7,249 bases of DNA from JBFJWU01 sp041623475 [NCBI: bacterium] (GTDB lineage Bacteria > J088). Within the stretch, counting starts at the first letter, position 1. Each line of letters begins with the position of its first letter. Under the pieces are notes generated by a model. The model had not been told where the DNA came from. It saw only the letters and a program-made list of their open reading frames with translations, and searched no databases. The translations under genes and the position numbers were made by a program. Positions 1 through 7,075 of the stretch are shown here, one piece after another. The DNA is taken from positions 1 to 7,249 of the forward strand of contig JBFJWU010000175.1 in NCBI GenBank assembly GCA_041623475.1, in the 5' to 3' direction.

Positions 1-491
1 TACGTCCGAACGGCAATCGGGTCCCCGGCACGCAATTTCCGCATGTGCTCTATCCAGGATGCCTCTGCGTCCGGTAAATCCAAAGGATGTCGACCATCCT
101 GAATCTGGGCTTCTTCTGCCGCAATAGCAGCGCCAAACGACAGGGGCTCCATTCCACGTGCGTGGAACATCCACCAGGACGAAAATGCCCGGCTGACGGG
201 ATCTCGCAGCAGGACGAGCAATTTGGCGTCAGGGGTTTCTTTACGGATGCGCGCGGCAACATATGGAACAGCAAGGTAGCTGGGCGTCGCCTCTCCTGCG
301 GCCGTTTCGTGGGTCCAGTTAGCAAAGTGGTCGCCCAGGTATCTGTGCATGCCGTCTCTGTGATTTGCATCAAAGAAATGTGGCTCCTTGCGTGCTGACA
401 GGTAGACATCGGGATGCGACGAAATAAATTGTGCAAGTGCCGTCGTCCCGCATTTGGGCGCGCCAAGGATGAAAAATGTGGGTTTTCGCAT
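1..491 (-). CDS. PAPS-dependent sulfotransferase, N-terminal 163 residues (truncated by window edge)
   Basis: The reading frame starts at an ATG and stays open to the window edge, so the C-terminus is missing. The start of the protein (FFILGAPKCGTTAL, residues 6-19) is the 5'-phosphosulfate-binding P-loop-like motif of the NodH / heparan-sulfate N-sulfotransferase type (Sulfotransfer_1 fold), with Lys13 as the expected catalytic/PAPS-contacting lysine. It is followed by the family motif ARKEPHFF (33-40). The 3'-phosphate-binding segment LLRDPVSRAFSSWWMF (94-109) supplies the expected Arg96 and Ser104. No signal peptide or membrane segment is visible, so it should be cytoplasmic, transferring sulfate from PAPS to a carbohydrate hydroxyl. 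The acceptor is unknown; the neighbouring glycan genes make a saccharide likely. The start is supported by the motif lying 5 residues in, as in the family, although no strong Shine-Dalgarno sequence precedes it. It is separated from the upstream gene by 112 bases, so it may be transcribed separately. Confidence 0.88.
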   Translation of the reverse strand, partial: MRKPTFFILGAPKCGTTALAQFISSHPDVYLSARKEPHFFDANHRDGMHRYLGDHFANWTHETAAGEATPSYLAVPYVAARIRKETPDAKLLVLLRDPVSRAFSSWWMFHARGMEPLSFGAAIAAEEAQIQDGRHPLDLPDAEASWIEHMRKLRAGDPIAVRT

Positions 492-534
492 GGGATATAT
501 TACTTTACGGATTTGCCGGTTTCTGTCGGGGCGA

Positions 535-564
535 ATTATATCGAAACTATCCAGCCAGATTCAG
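535..564 (-). promoter_or_regulatory. Candidate sigma-70 promoter for the sulfotransferase gene
   Basis: Read on the minus strand, a perfect TATAAT -10 hexamer (535-540) is preceded at an 18-base spacing by CTGAAT (559-564), which keeps only the TGA core of the TTGACA -35 box. It lies in the AT-richer 112-base gap between the GT-C gene and the sulfotransferase start, about 44 bases upstream of the ATG. This is the only gap in the window large enough for a promoter. No hairpin with a U-tract was found in the gap, so readthrough from the upstream operon is equally possible. Confidence 0.4.
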
Positions 565-603
565 TACGCGGCACGATCGGCCGGGATAATTTATGGAACC
601 GCA

Positions 604-2190
604 TCAAGGCTGGCCGTTTCGCTGCCAGGAAAGCGCCTCAAGCCGCATTCCCGCAGCAACGGCGGCATTCGATAATTCTACATCGCTGCGGCGATAGAGA
701 TTCAGCACATAATCCGCTCTAAACGTCACTTTAAATACATACTGATATTGCTGCTTGAAATCAGGGTTGTCATAGAACGCATGCATCCCGCGCCGTCGTT
801 TCCGGGAGTCGTCGGGGCGCCGGGGTAAAACGATAAACGACGGCCGTTGCGCAAGGAGCCGCCGGACACTGTATTGCTTCAGGGCAGTTTCCCGATTCAA
901 GAGCCCTTCGGGGTGAATATCGATAATTTTGTCGATGTGCGAGTAATAAGGAACGGCTCCCATATCCCACCCGGCGTACGAAGCATCCGCCGGCGCGTAT
1001 TCCTTCAACCACTTCCCCAGCGAGATATGGGCGTGTTCCAGCCGCTCAGTATATTCTTGCTGACCTCGGTATTCGTCGGTCCAGGTCAGCTGCGCAAGGC
1101 ACAGAAGGGTGGTCAAAATAACGATTCCGGCCCGGCTGGCAGCCAGGGAAATTCTGGACAGTAATCGACGCTGCAAAGTTACAATTGATATTGCAGTCAA
1201 GCACGTCCAAAACGGCAGCATCGGTACTTCGTAGCGAAATCCGGGCATCCATTCGCGGTAGGCGGTAAACGCAGATACCAGCAAGGCCACAAACGCACCT
1301 GCCACGACTAAACGAGGCCAGATATTCCGCAAGCCAGACAGTGCTTGTCCAGCAACAATCACGACGGCAAACGGGATCATCGTGATCAACAGACCGGACA
1401 TTTCGTTCAGGCGGGACCAGATATGCAGCAGCGACCAATCCGCCTGCTTTGCATAGAAGGTGTTGGGAAACGGAAGTCCGTAATAGTTCCACCGCCAGCA
1501 AAAATAGAGGCCATAGACGAGCCCGAAAATGAAAATTCCCGGCGTAAGACAACGGAAGGCCCGCCGCCAATCTTGTCCATCGTCGCGGTCGAAACAGTAC
1601 CGGACTATGAGCATAGCCAGGCAGGCAAGGCTAAAACCCACGCCTTCCGGTCGACTCAGCGCCAGCGCCAACAGGAAGATAAAGGATCCGATATGTGACC
1701 TGCGATCGTCATATTCTGCCAATAATCGTGTGACCGCCATCACAGCAAAGAACGTAAACATGGGTGTTTCCAGTCCCCCGACGGACCAGAGTGCCAGAAA
1801 AGGACTGGTGCCCATCAATATGGTGGCCGATGCCGCTCCGCCTCTGGTCGTATAGCAACGGCTGGCAAGCCATCCGGTTGCCAATACCGTGCCAAGACCG
1901 AATGCGATTCCCATTACTTTGACGGCGTGGACGACGGCGTCATCGCCGAACCCGATTGTGAACAGGAGAGCCTGGAGTGCGACCCAAAGAAAGTTAGTGT
2001 ATCCCTCCACTGGTGGGTCTCCGCCAAGGCTGAATCTTAATCCATGGCCGTCCGCGAAATTTCGAGCGTACCGGAGCGATATAAATGTGTCATCGATGGT
2101 AAAGCCGTAGAAAATAATGCACAGCGTCGCAAAAACAACAGCCGAAAAAACAACTATCCATCTGCAGGTTTTGCTGTTCAGGGCAAACAT
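604..2190 (-). CDS. GT-C fold membrane glycosyltransferase, AftB-like / GT39-like
   Basis: A 528-residue polytopic protein. An N-terminal membrane segment (about 11-29) leads into a first periplasmic loop with the GT-C acidic pair ([17 protein letters not shown], Asp33-Asp34), then VEGYTNFLW (61-69), GGLETPMF (138-145), SRPEG (179-183) and [13 protein letters not shown] (236-248). This motif series is what I associate with the mycobacterial AftB-type arabinofuranosyltransferases and their Gram-negative relatives. About ten more membrane segments run to residue 370. A soluble, probably periplasmic, C-terminal domain (about 373-528) follows. GT-C enzymes use polyprenyl-phosphate-linked donors and act on the outer face of the inner membrane, so the likely role is adding a sugar to a glycan that has already been flipped. 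A Wzy-like polymerase role cannot be excluded. It follows the flippase by 31 bases, presumably in the same operon. No strong ribosome binding site precedes the ATG, but the start gives a sensible N-terminus. Donor and acceptor cannot be read from the sequence. Confidence 0.82.
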   Translation of the reverse strand: MFALNSKTCRWIVVFSAVVFATLCIIFYGFTIDDTFISLRYARNFADGHGLRFSLGGDPPVEGYTNFLWVALQALLFTIGFGDDAVVHAVKVMGIAFGLGTVLATGWLASRCYTTRGGAASATILMGTSPFLALWSVGGLETPMFTFFAVMAVTRLLAEYDDRRSHIGSFIFLLALALSRPEGVGFSLACLAMLIVRYCFDRDDGQDWRRAFRCLTPGIFIFGLVYGLYFCWRWNYYGLPFPNTFYAKQADWSLLHIWSRLNEMSGLLITMIPFAVVIVAGQALSGLRNIWPRLVVAGAFVALLVSAFTAYREWMPGFRYEVPMLPFWTCLTAISIVTLQRRLLSRISLAASRAGIVILTTLLCLAQLTWTDEYRGQQEYTERLEHAHISLGKWLKEYAPADASYAGWDMGAVPYYSHIDKIIDIHPEGLLNRETALKQYSVRRLLAQRPSFIVLPRRPDDSRKRRRGMHAFYDNPDFKQQYQYVFKVTFRADYVLNLYRRSDVELSNAAVAAGMRLEALSWQRNGQP

Positions 2191-2221
2191 TACCGGGCGG
2201 AAGCCTCAGTTACTGCCACAA

Positions 2222-3520
2222 TCAAGCTGGATTCCCGGAAACGGATACGAACCGTCCGATCTTGTTGTGTTTGTATATTGCTGTTTTCGCAAAAAGCATC
2301 CAGGCAAAAGCGACCAGTTGTGCAACTGCGATTCCTTTTGCGTTCGGCCAATGGGAAAGCGCCAATGCGACAACGGTGAATACCAATAGTGAAGTGGCAT
2401 GGCAGAAAACAATACTTCGATCCTTGCCAGCCGCATACAGGCCGTAATGCGGCACCATGCTGATGCCATACAGAACCGTTCCGGAAACCAGAATCCACAA
2501 GACCGGGATGTGCTCAGCGTAGATCGATTTACCGGTCCACTCCATGACCCAGGGTGCTGCAAGGATAATCCCGATTGCCATCACCAGACTTACTGACGTT
2601 GCGGACCACGCGAATTCCCGCATGGTCCGCTTGTATGTCATTTGATCGCGAGCCGAATAGGCGGCCACAAGCCTTGGGTAAACAAAGGACGATACCGAGA
2701 AGCCCAGGAAGCTGATCACCAGAATGGCGATTCCCGAATAGAAGACATAGGCTCCCAGGATATCTTCTCCTGCGATACCCTGGACCATATATCGGTCAAA
2801 AGTTGTAATACCCTTCAAGCAAAGGGTCGAGACCAGGAACAGCAAGCCAACGGGATAGCCGCGCAGAATCCATTGCCAGTCGATTGTCCACCGTTTCCAT
2901 GGGGTTGCCCGTTTGACAATTATTGCGGCACCGCCGATGCAGGCAAAGGCAGCTCCGATAAGCCACCCGACAAAAATGGTTTCCAGCGTCCGGAGCTCGG
3001 GTGTCTTCCACATCACTGCCAGAACAACCCAGACCCAGATTCCCCGTCGGAAAAACAGGATCCAACTGGCCCATAACTGGTGTTGCATCGCGATGAGCGC
3101 CCGATTCAGTTCCTGCGCGAAATGTTCAAAGAACAGCAGACCCAAAAACCACCACATCATTTCCATGGGCAGCAACCCAAGCCAGAATAATATGAACTGA
3201 ACGGGGAAGATAATCAGATAGAGTGCTGCCGTTGCGAGCAGTTGATGTTGCAGGACAAATGACCAACGTGAACGTGGTTCGGACAAGAGTTCACGTTGAG
3301 CGTAAGTGTAGTAATCCCCGCCTACCAGCAGAACACCGTAATTGATCGTGGCAATAAAAAGTCCCAGCAAGCCCAACTGGGCGGGTTCCAATATCCGGGC
3401 ACAGCCCATGATCAGGGCAAACCTGCTGAATATCGTGATCCCCCGAAGCCCGACATTGGAACCGCGGACAATCAATACCTGCCCGATTCCGGACGCCTGC
3501 TTTTTCATAATCTGCGCCAT
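2222..3520 (-). CDS. Wzx-like polysaccharide/oligosaccharide flippase (MOP superfamily)
   Basis: A 432-residue, very hydrophobic protein with roughly twelve predicted membrane segments (about 26-40, 46-66, 92-116, 120-134, 151-170, 181-203, 222-238, 252-276, 303-324, 335-352, 370-388, 395-414), the normal size and layout for Wzx/RfbX-type exporters. The segment FDRYMVQGIAGEDILGAYVFY (241-261) resembles the conserved 'DR...G...G.Y' stretch at the start of the second half of these transporters. Such proteins move undecaprenyl-diphosphate-linked glycans from the cytoplasmic to the periplasmic leaflet. The gene begins 27 bases after the pseI stop, with AGGG five bases before the ATG. An in-frame ATG at codon 5 has no comparable upstream signal, so the first ATG is preferred. 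Position immediately after the pse genes suggests the exported glycan contains the pseudaminic acid made by them. Substrate is inferred from context; sequence identity in this family is too low to tell. Confidence 0.85.
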   Translation of the reverse strand: MAQIMKKQASGIGQVLIVRGSNVGLRGITIFSRFALIMGCARILEPAQLGLLGLFIATINYGVLLVGGDYYTYAQRELLSEPRSRWSFVLQHQLLATAALYLIIFPVQFILFWLGLLPMEMMWWFLGLLFFEHFAQELNRALIAMQHQLWASWILFFRRGIWVWVVLAVMWKTPELRTLETIFVGWLIGAAFACIGGAAIIVKRATPWKRWTIDWQWILRGYPVGLLFLVSTLCLKGITTFDRYMVQGIAGEDILGAYVFYSGIAILVISFLGFSVSSFVYPRLVAAYSARDQMTYKRTMREFAWSATSVSLVMAIGIILAAPWVMEWTGKSIYAEHIPVLWILVSGTVLYGISMVPHYGLYAAGKDRSIVFCHATSLLVFTVVALALSHWPNAKGIAVAQLVAFAWMLFAKTAIYKHNKIGRFVSVSGNPA

Positions 3521-3547
3521 GGCGGCCCTGCTTCCAGTCGCCGCGCG

Positions 3548-4606
3548 TCAGGGTCCGCCGTCGATCAGATCCCAGGCCAAAGGTGTACCACGGCTAATGT
3601 CCGACTTCGCTCGACGGCCGATAATATCGGAAAGATATCGGGGCGGCAATCCATGTCCGGGACGAATACTGCGAATATTTGCCCGGGTAAGTTCCTGGCC
3701 CGCTTCAATGTCTTGTACCACGTATAACGACCGCCGGAAAATTCGACTGTTTTCCTCGACGGGTTTGCGCTGATAACCGGCGGAGCCGAGTGCTTCCCAG
3801 GCTACTTTGGATTCCCGGCACAAGGTTGCCAGTTCTTCTGGTTGCAATGAAAATGCCGCATCCGGCCCGCCGTCGACCCGTCGGAATGTAAAATGTTTTT
3901 CAATCAAGGATGCGCCCAATGCAACGGCCGCAATTGCGGTCGTAGTGCCCAGGGTATGGTCGGAAAGACCAATAACACAGCCAAACCGTTCGGCCATGTC
4001 CGCTATCGTTCTTAGATTAGACTGTTCCGGGGGCGTGGGATATCCACTGATGCAGTGCAACAGTGCCAATTGCGAGCATCCGTTTTCTTTCGCCGTTTCT
4101 GTGGCTTCCTGAATCTCATCCTGGTCAGCCATACCTGTTGAAATGATCATCGGCTTGCCGGTTGAGGCGGCGTAAGCAATTAATTCCAGGTCGACTGCTT
4201 CAAAAGATGCAATCTTGTATGCGGGCGCCCCAAGGTTTTCGAGCAAGTCGACTGCGGTTGTGTCAAATGGGGAACTGAAAATGGTCAATCCGCGCTCGCG
4301 CGCCCGATTAAATATTGGTTCGTGCCAATCCCATGGCGTATGCGCCCATTCATAGAGTTCGTACAAAGATTTCCCTGCCCACGGCCCCTCGGTAATCTGG
4401 AAATCGGGTTGGTCGCTGTCAATAGTCAGCGTATCAGCTGTATACGTTTGGATCTTGACCGCGTCGGCACCAGCATCGCTGGCTATGTCAACTAATCGCA
4501 ATGCCTGGTCCAGGCTGCCGTTATGGTTTGCCGACAATTCGGCAATGACATATGGCGGGAATTCAGGGCCGATTAAGCGACCATCTATTTCAAGCTTATT
4601 GCTCAT
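3548..4606 (-). CDS. pseI: Pseudaminic acid synthase
   Basis: A 352-residue member of the NeuB/SpsE family that condenses 2,4-diamido-2,4,6-trideoxy-L-altrose with phosphoenolpyruvate to form pseudaminic acid in the cytoplasm. The TIM-barrel domain (about 17-275) shows the expected landmarks: YVIAELSANHNGS (19-31, Glu23, Asn27, His28), KIQTY (51-55), FSSPFD (110-115), YKIASFE (130-136), ISTGMA (155-160), HCISGYPTPPEQSNL (184-198), GLSDHT (213-218) and LIEKHFTF (234-241). The signature GGPDAAFSLQPEE (246-258) favours PseI over sialic (NeuB) or legionaminic (LegI) acid synthases. The C-terminal SAF/antifreeze-like domain (about 287-350) contains NSRIFRRSLYV and RPGHGLPP, which help bind substrate in the partner subunit of the dimer. 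Length is normal for the family. The start overlaps the end of the upstream formyltransferase gene by 11 bases, so translational coupling is likely; GAAG six bases before the ATG may serve as a weak ribosome binding site. Confidence 0.96.
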   Translation of the reverse strand: MSNKLEIDGRLIGPEFPPYVIAELSANHNGSLDQALRLVDIASDAGADAVKIQTYTADTLTIDSDQPDFQITEGPWAGKSLYELYEWAHTPWDWHEPIFNRARERGLTIFSSPFDTTAVDLLENLGAPAYKIASFEAVDLELIAYAASTGKPMIISTGMADQDEIQEATETAKENGCSQLALLHCISGYPTPPEQSNLRTIADMAERFGCVIGLSDHTLGTTTAIAAVALGASLIEKHFTFRRVDGGPDAAFSLQPEELATLCRESKVAWEALGSAGYQRKPVEENSRIFRRSLYVVQDIEAGQELTRANIRSIRPGHGLPPRYLSDIIGRRAKSDISRGTPLAWDLIDGGP

Positions 4607-5261
4607 CGCTGTCTTCTACCTTTTCGATTCGTATGGCATAAAGCTGGCCCCGGTGCCGGAAAAACGCGGGGAATCGCCGAGGGTCACAAACGCGCAGTAG
4701 GTCAAATTGTGCCGAAATAGTATTCTCCGCATCGAGTTTGCTGTCCTCCGGGGTCCGGCGCCGGTAGTAGGTGGCGTCGGCAGATTCGGGCTGAGGCTCG
4801 GGCACCACGGAGTTGAAGTTTTCGACGGCAAAGTCCATCAGCTCGATTTCGGTGGTGAAAAGCTTTTCGTTAATTTCATCGTACAGTTCGGTTCCGTCCA
4901 AATGGATCCTGCGTTTTAGCCAAATTGGGCCAGTGTCTACCGGCTCCGTTGCTTCAAGAAGCGTAACGGTCAATTCATCTGATCCATTGATTATTTCCCA
5001 TACGTGCGGGCTCCAGCCTCGGCCATCGGGAAGGTCGCTGGCATGGATGACCAACGTTTTTTTATATCGTTGGCGAACCGTTTCGCGAACGATGTCACTA
5101 CAGGAAATCAAAAAGAGCACGTCGCCCCCGTTTTCGGGCAACTCTTGAAGCCGTTGGAGCAAGTTCACGTCGTGTCCGCGGTCTTGCTGTTTGTCACACC
5201 AGCGCTCAAGAAACGGGTAGACAGGGTGCTCATCGGAGCTGCACAAAACGGCAATTTTCAT
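4596..5261 (-). CDS. Formyltransferase-family protein, predicted sugar N-formyltransferase replacing PseH
   Basis: A 221-residue protein of the methionyl-tRNA/sugar formyltransferase fold (N10-formyl-THF dependent). The core is VIHASDLPDGRGWSPHVWEI (71-90) followed by VTLLEATEPVDTGPIW (99-114), containing the expected catalytic His73 and Asp109 with the DTG turn. The segment YYRRRTPEDSKLD (165-177) matches the 'RR.P.D' stretch that follows the catalytic domain in ArnA-type and WbkC-type sugar formyltransferases. The usual catalytic Asn, two residues before the His, is Val71 here. I believe related proteins in other nonulosonic acid clusters share the 'LV.H.SDLP.G.GWSP' form, so this may be a subfamily trait. 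It starts by ATGA overlap with pseG, preceded by a run of six G three bases before the ATG, and its end overlaps pseI. This slot normally belongs to the N-acetyltransferase PseH, which is not seen here, so the predicted reaction is formylation of the 4-amine of UDP-4-amino-4,6-dideoxy-AltNAc (N-7 of the final sugar). Family call is firm; substrate is inferred. Confidence 0.87.
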   Translation of the reverse strand: MKIAVLCSSDEHPVYPFLERWCDKQQDRGHDVNLLQRLQELPENGGDVLFLISCSDIVRETVRQRYKKTLVIHASDLPDGRGWSPHVWEIINGSDELTVTLLEATEPVDTGPIWLKRRIHLDGTELYDEINEKLFTTEIELMDFAVENFNSVVPEPQPESADATYYRRRTPEDSKLDAENTISAQFDLLRVCDPRRFPAFFRHRGQLYAIRIEKVEDSDEQ

Positions 5262-6367
5262 AGTCCCCCCGTTATTGCCCGCGCTACCCTGGCAGTTCCG
5301 TTGCCGTCTACAATTGAGGACGCGCGCAGGGAAACCTCGTTTCGGTAGTCCGCCTTTGTAAGTAAACGACGCAACGGCTCAAGCAAGCGGTCTGGATTCT
5401 GCGCGACTTGCTCCGGCCGACCGACATGGATCCCTGCACCTGCCGAATCCAATTGTTCAGCAATGTAATGCTGATTGTCAGCCGTGGTGAACAAGAGGCT
5501 TGGCAGTCCCAGGCAACATCGTTCCCACGAACTTGCTCCAGCAGCACCAATAGCGATATCCACATCTGTTAATAGTCTGGCCACTTCAGTTACGCCAGAA
5601 CGAACATCGACGTGCAGATGCACGCTTTTTGCCGTTTCTTCAACCTGTTGTCGATATGGCGCATATTTCCCCAGCATGACGGTAATCTTTAAAGAAGAGT
5701 CGAACGTTGCCTCCGCGAGTTTTTCCAATACCAGCGAAGTTACGTTGTCCGCATCGACACCACCCATGTTAATCAATATGTTGCGCGGCGTAGTATTTTC
5801 CCTGCGACGTCCAAGTGCGGTTTCCCGCCATTCAGCGAACTCGGGCCTTAATAATGCGTACTTGGGACCGAGAAGTAATTCGGCACCCGCCGGAGTCAAG
5901 CTTTGATAATCTGCGTGGCTGCGGCCAAAATTTTGATCCAGCAACAGATCACAATCGTATGGACGATCGGCAAGGTCATCAATCACCGCAATTGACAACG
6001 CCTCATTTCGCAGTTGTCTATGCCAGGATTGGCCGATTCCATAGTGGTCCACAATGACCCAGTCCGCTCCGCCAAGTTCTTGTACGACAGTTCTCGTTTC
6101 GGCGGCATCGGTTTCCTGCGATGCGCCCAGCCACGTCTGATATTGTTGGCCATTTGCAGCGGTAGCATCTTGCGGGCCCGGTGGATTCAGTAAATGGACT
6201 GGAATTCCGTGTTGCCGAATCTGGTCGGCCAGGTTTCCAGGATGGTCACGACATACAAATTGAATCTCGGCTCCGCGATCCCGTAACGACTCTGACAACG
6301 TCAGACAACGTGACACGTGGCCCGTGGCAATTTCTTCCGACGCATCCGTCCGAAACAATACGCGCAT
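5258..6367 (-). CDS. pseG: UDP-2,4-diacylamido-2,4,6-trideoxy-L-altropyranose hydrolase
   Basis: A 369-residue PseG, a GT-B-like hydrolase related to MurG that removes UDP from the altrose intermediate so that PseI can use it. The N-terminus RVLFRTDASEEIATGHVSRCLTL (2-24) is the PseG signature, with His17 the expected catalytic base. Further landmarks are FVCRDHPGNL (37-46), VIVDHYGI (104-111), DDLADRPYDCDLLLDQN (130-146), LLGPKYALLRPEF (165-177), NMGGVD (200-205) and the nucleotide-binding GAAGASSWERCCLGLPSL (274-291). DGNGTAR (354-360) ends the protein. The residue before the conserved T-G-H is Ala14, where I expect Gly (GTGH). Length fits the longer proteobacterial form; the Campylobacter enzyme is shorter, and no acetyltransferase domain is fused. 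The gene begins 3 bases after the pseF stop, with a good GGAG ribosome binding site inside the pseF 3' end. It ends in an ATGA overlap with the formyltransferase gene. Confidence 0.95.
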   Translation of the reverse strand: MRVLFRTDASEEIATGHVSRCLTLSESLRDRGAEIQFVCRDHPGNLADQIRQHGIPVHLLNPPGPQDATAANGQQYQTWLGASQETDAAETRTVVQELGGADWVIVDHYGIGQSWHRQLRNEALSIAVIDDLADRPYDCDLLLDQNFGRSHADYQSLTPAGAELLLGPKYALLRPEFAEWRETALGRRRENTTPRNILINMGGVDADNVTSLVLEKLAEATFDSSLKITVMLGKYAPYRQQVEETAKSVHLHVDVRSGVTEVARLLTDVDIAIGAAGASSWERCCLGLPSLLFTTADNQHYIAEQLDSAGAGIHVGRPEQVAQNPDRLLEPLRRLLTKADYRNEVSLRASSIVDGNGTARVARAITGGL

Positions 6368-6370
6368 CCC

Positions 6371-7075
6371 TCAATCTCCGCCGGCCTCCAATTGTAAGGC
6401 TTGGAACATTAGCTCCGCCTGCCTCCAATCCTCATCTGTGTCAATGTCCTGTGCCAGATAACGGGGAATTTGTACGGCCACTGTATGCGACGCAAAAAAG
6501 TCCAATTTGTTTTGCCAGGCGTCCGTCGTTCCCCAGTACATCTGCCCTGCGTCATGAAAAGATTCTTCCAGGTCTTGCGAGCGTGCATTCATGTGCTCTG
6601 GCCAGAACATCTCGAGACGGTCAGCTTCGATCAGCCTGATCGCACGCTGAATGGGAAAAGGAAACGAGGTCACGGTAATTGCAAATGCGGCTTCGCAGTC
6701 ACGTAGACGGTTTAGCCCATCTCGGATGGTCTGCGGTTGCAGGAATGGAGCCGTGGCATAAATGCAACAAAATTCATCCGGAAGCACCATCTCTTGCCCC
6801 AGCGTCTTGATCGAATGCCGGATCACGGCCGCCGTCCCGGTTTCGTCGTCTGCTAATGTCTCGGGACGCTGAAACGGCACCTCCGCACCGATCGTCCTTG
6901 CGAGTTCAGCAATTTCTTCACTATCCGTTGAAACAACAACGCGATCAAAGCAATTTGAGCCAAGCGCTGCCTCAATTGGCCATGCAAGCATTGGTTTGCC
7001 GCAAAAGTCCCTGATGTTTTTGCGCGGAATGCGCTTGCTGCCGCCTCGTGCGGGTATGACCGCAATTGGCTTCAC
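6371..7075 (-). CDS. pseF: Pseudaminic acid cytidylyltransferase (CMP-Pse synthetase)
   Basis: A 234-residue NeuA/KdsB-type nucleotidyltransferase that activates pseudaminic acid with CTP to CMP-Pse. IPARGGSKRIPRKNI (7-21) is the CTP-binding loop, followed by VVVSTDSEEIAELA (46-59), FQRP (68-71), CIYATAPFL (104-112), the metal-binding region DAGQMYWG (175-182) and DIDTDEDW (210-217). The YATAPF and AGQMYWG forms favour PseF over NeuA. I place the start at a GTG whose last two bases and the following A form the TGA stop of pseC (GTGA overlap). An ATG 32 codons further upstream lies inside pseC in another frame and would add residues that do not resemble the family, so it is rejected. The ribosome binding site before the GTG is weak (AGAG about ten bases away), which fits translational coupling to pseC. 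pseG follows after 3 bases. Confidence 0.95.
   Translation of the reverse strand: MKPIAVIPARGGSKRIPRKNIRDFCGKPMLAWPIEAALGSNCFDRVVVSTDSEEIAELARTIGAEVPFQRPETLADDETGTAAVIRHSIKTLGQEMVLPDEFCCIYATAPFLQPQTIRDGLNRLRDCEAAFAITVTSFPFPIQRAIRLIEADRLEMFWPEHMNARSQDLEESFHDAGQMYWGTTDAWQNKLDFFASHTVAVQIPRYLAQDIDTDEDWRQAELMFQALQLEAGGD
6376..6379 (-). promoter_or_regulatory. Ribosome binding site of pseG, inside pseF
   Basis: GGAG on the minus strand, eight bases before the pseG ATG and within the last codons of pseF. It is the clearest Shine-Dalgarno sequence in the window and fixes the pseG start, which also matches the conserved PseG N-terminus. Confidence 0.7.

Noticed and set aside
50-466. 138-codon minus-strand open frame
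   Set aside because: It lies within the sulfotransferase gene in another frame, and its translation has no recognisable motifs; the overlapping frame from 491 to the window edge carries clear PAPS-binding motifs.
492-603. Possible rho-independent terminator after the GT-C gene
   Set aside because: Only a four-base CGGC/GCCG stem is visible and no U-tract follows, so there is no support for a terminator.
1046-1570. 174-codon minus-strand open frame
   Set aside because: A shadow of the GT-C glycosyltransferase in another frame on the same strand; its Cys-rich, Arg-rich composition is typical of an off-frame reading.
2642-3076. 144-codon plus-strand open frame
   Set aside because: Antisense to the flippase gene; the translation is polar, low-quality and motif-free, with no ribosome binding site.
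3296-3773. Two 143-codon plus-strand open frames
   Set aside because: Both are antisense to the flippase/pseI junction in different frames and resemble no protein family; pseI and the flippase explain the region.
3548-4606. Sialic acid (neuB) or legionaminic acid synthase as an alternative for pseI
   Set aside because: The GGPDAAFSL segment and the neighbouring pseC, pseF and pseG genes fit pseudaminic acid synthase better; no NeuC/LegG-type epimerase is present.
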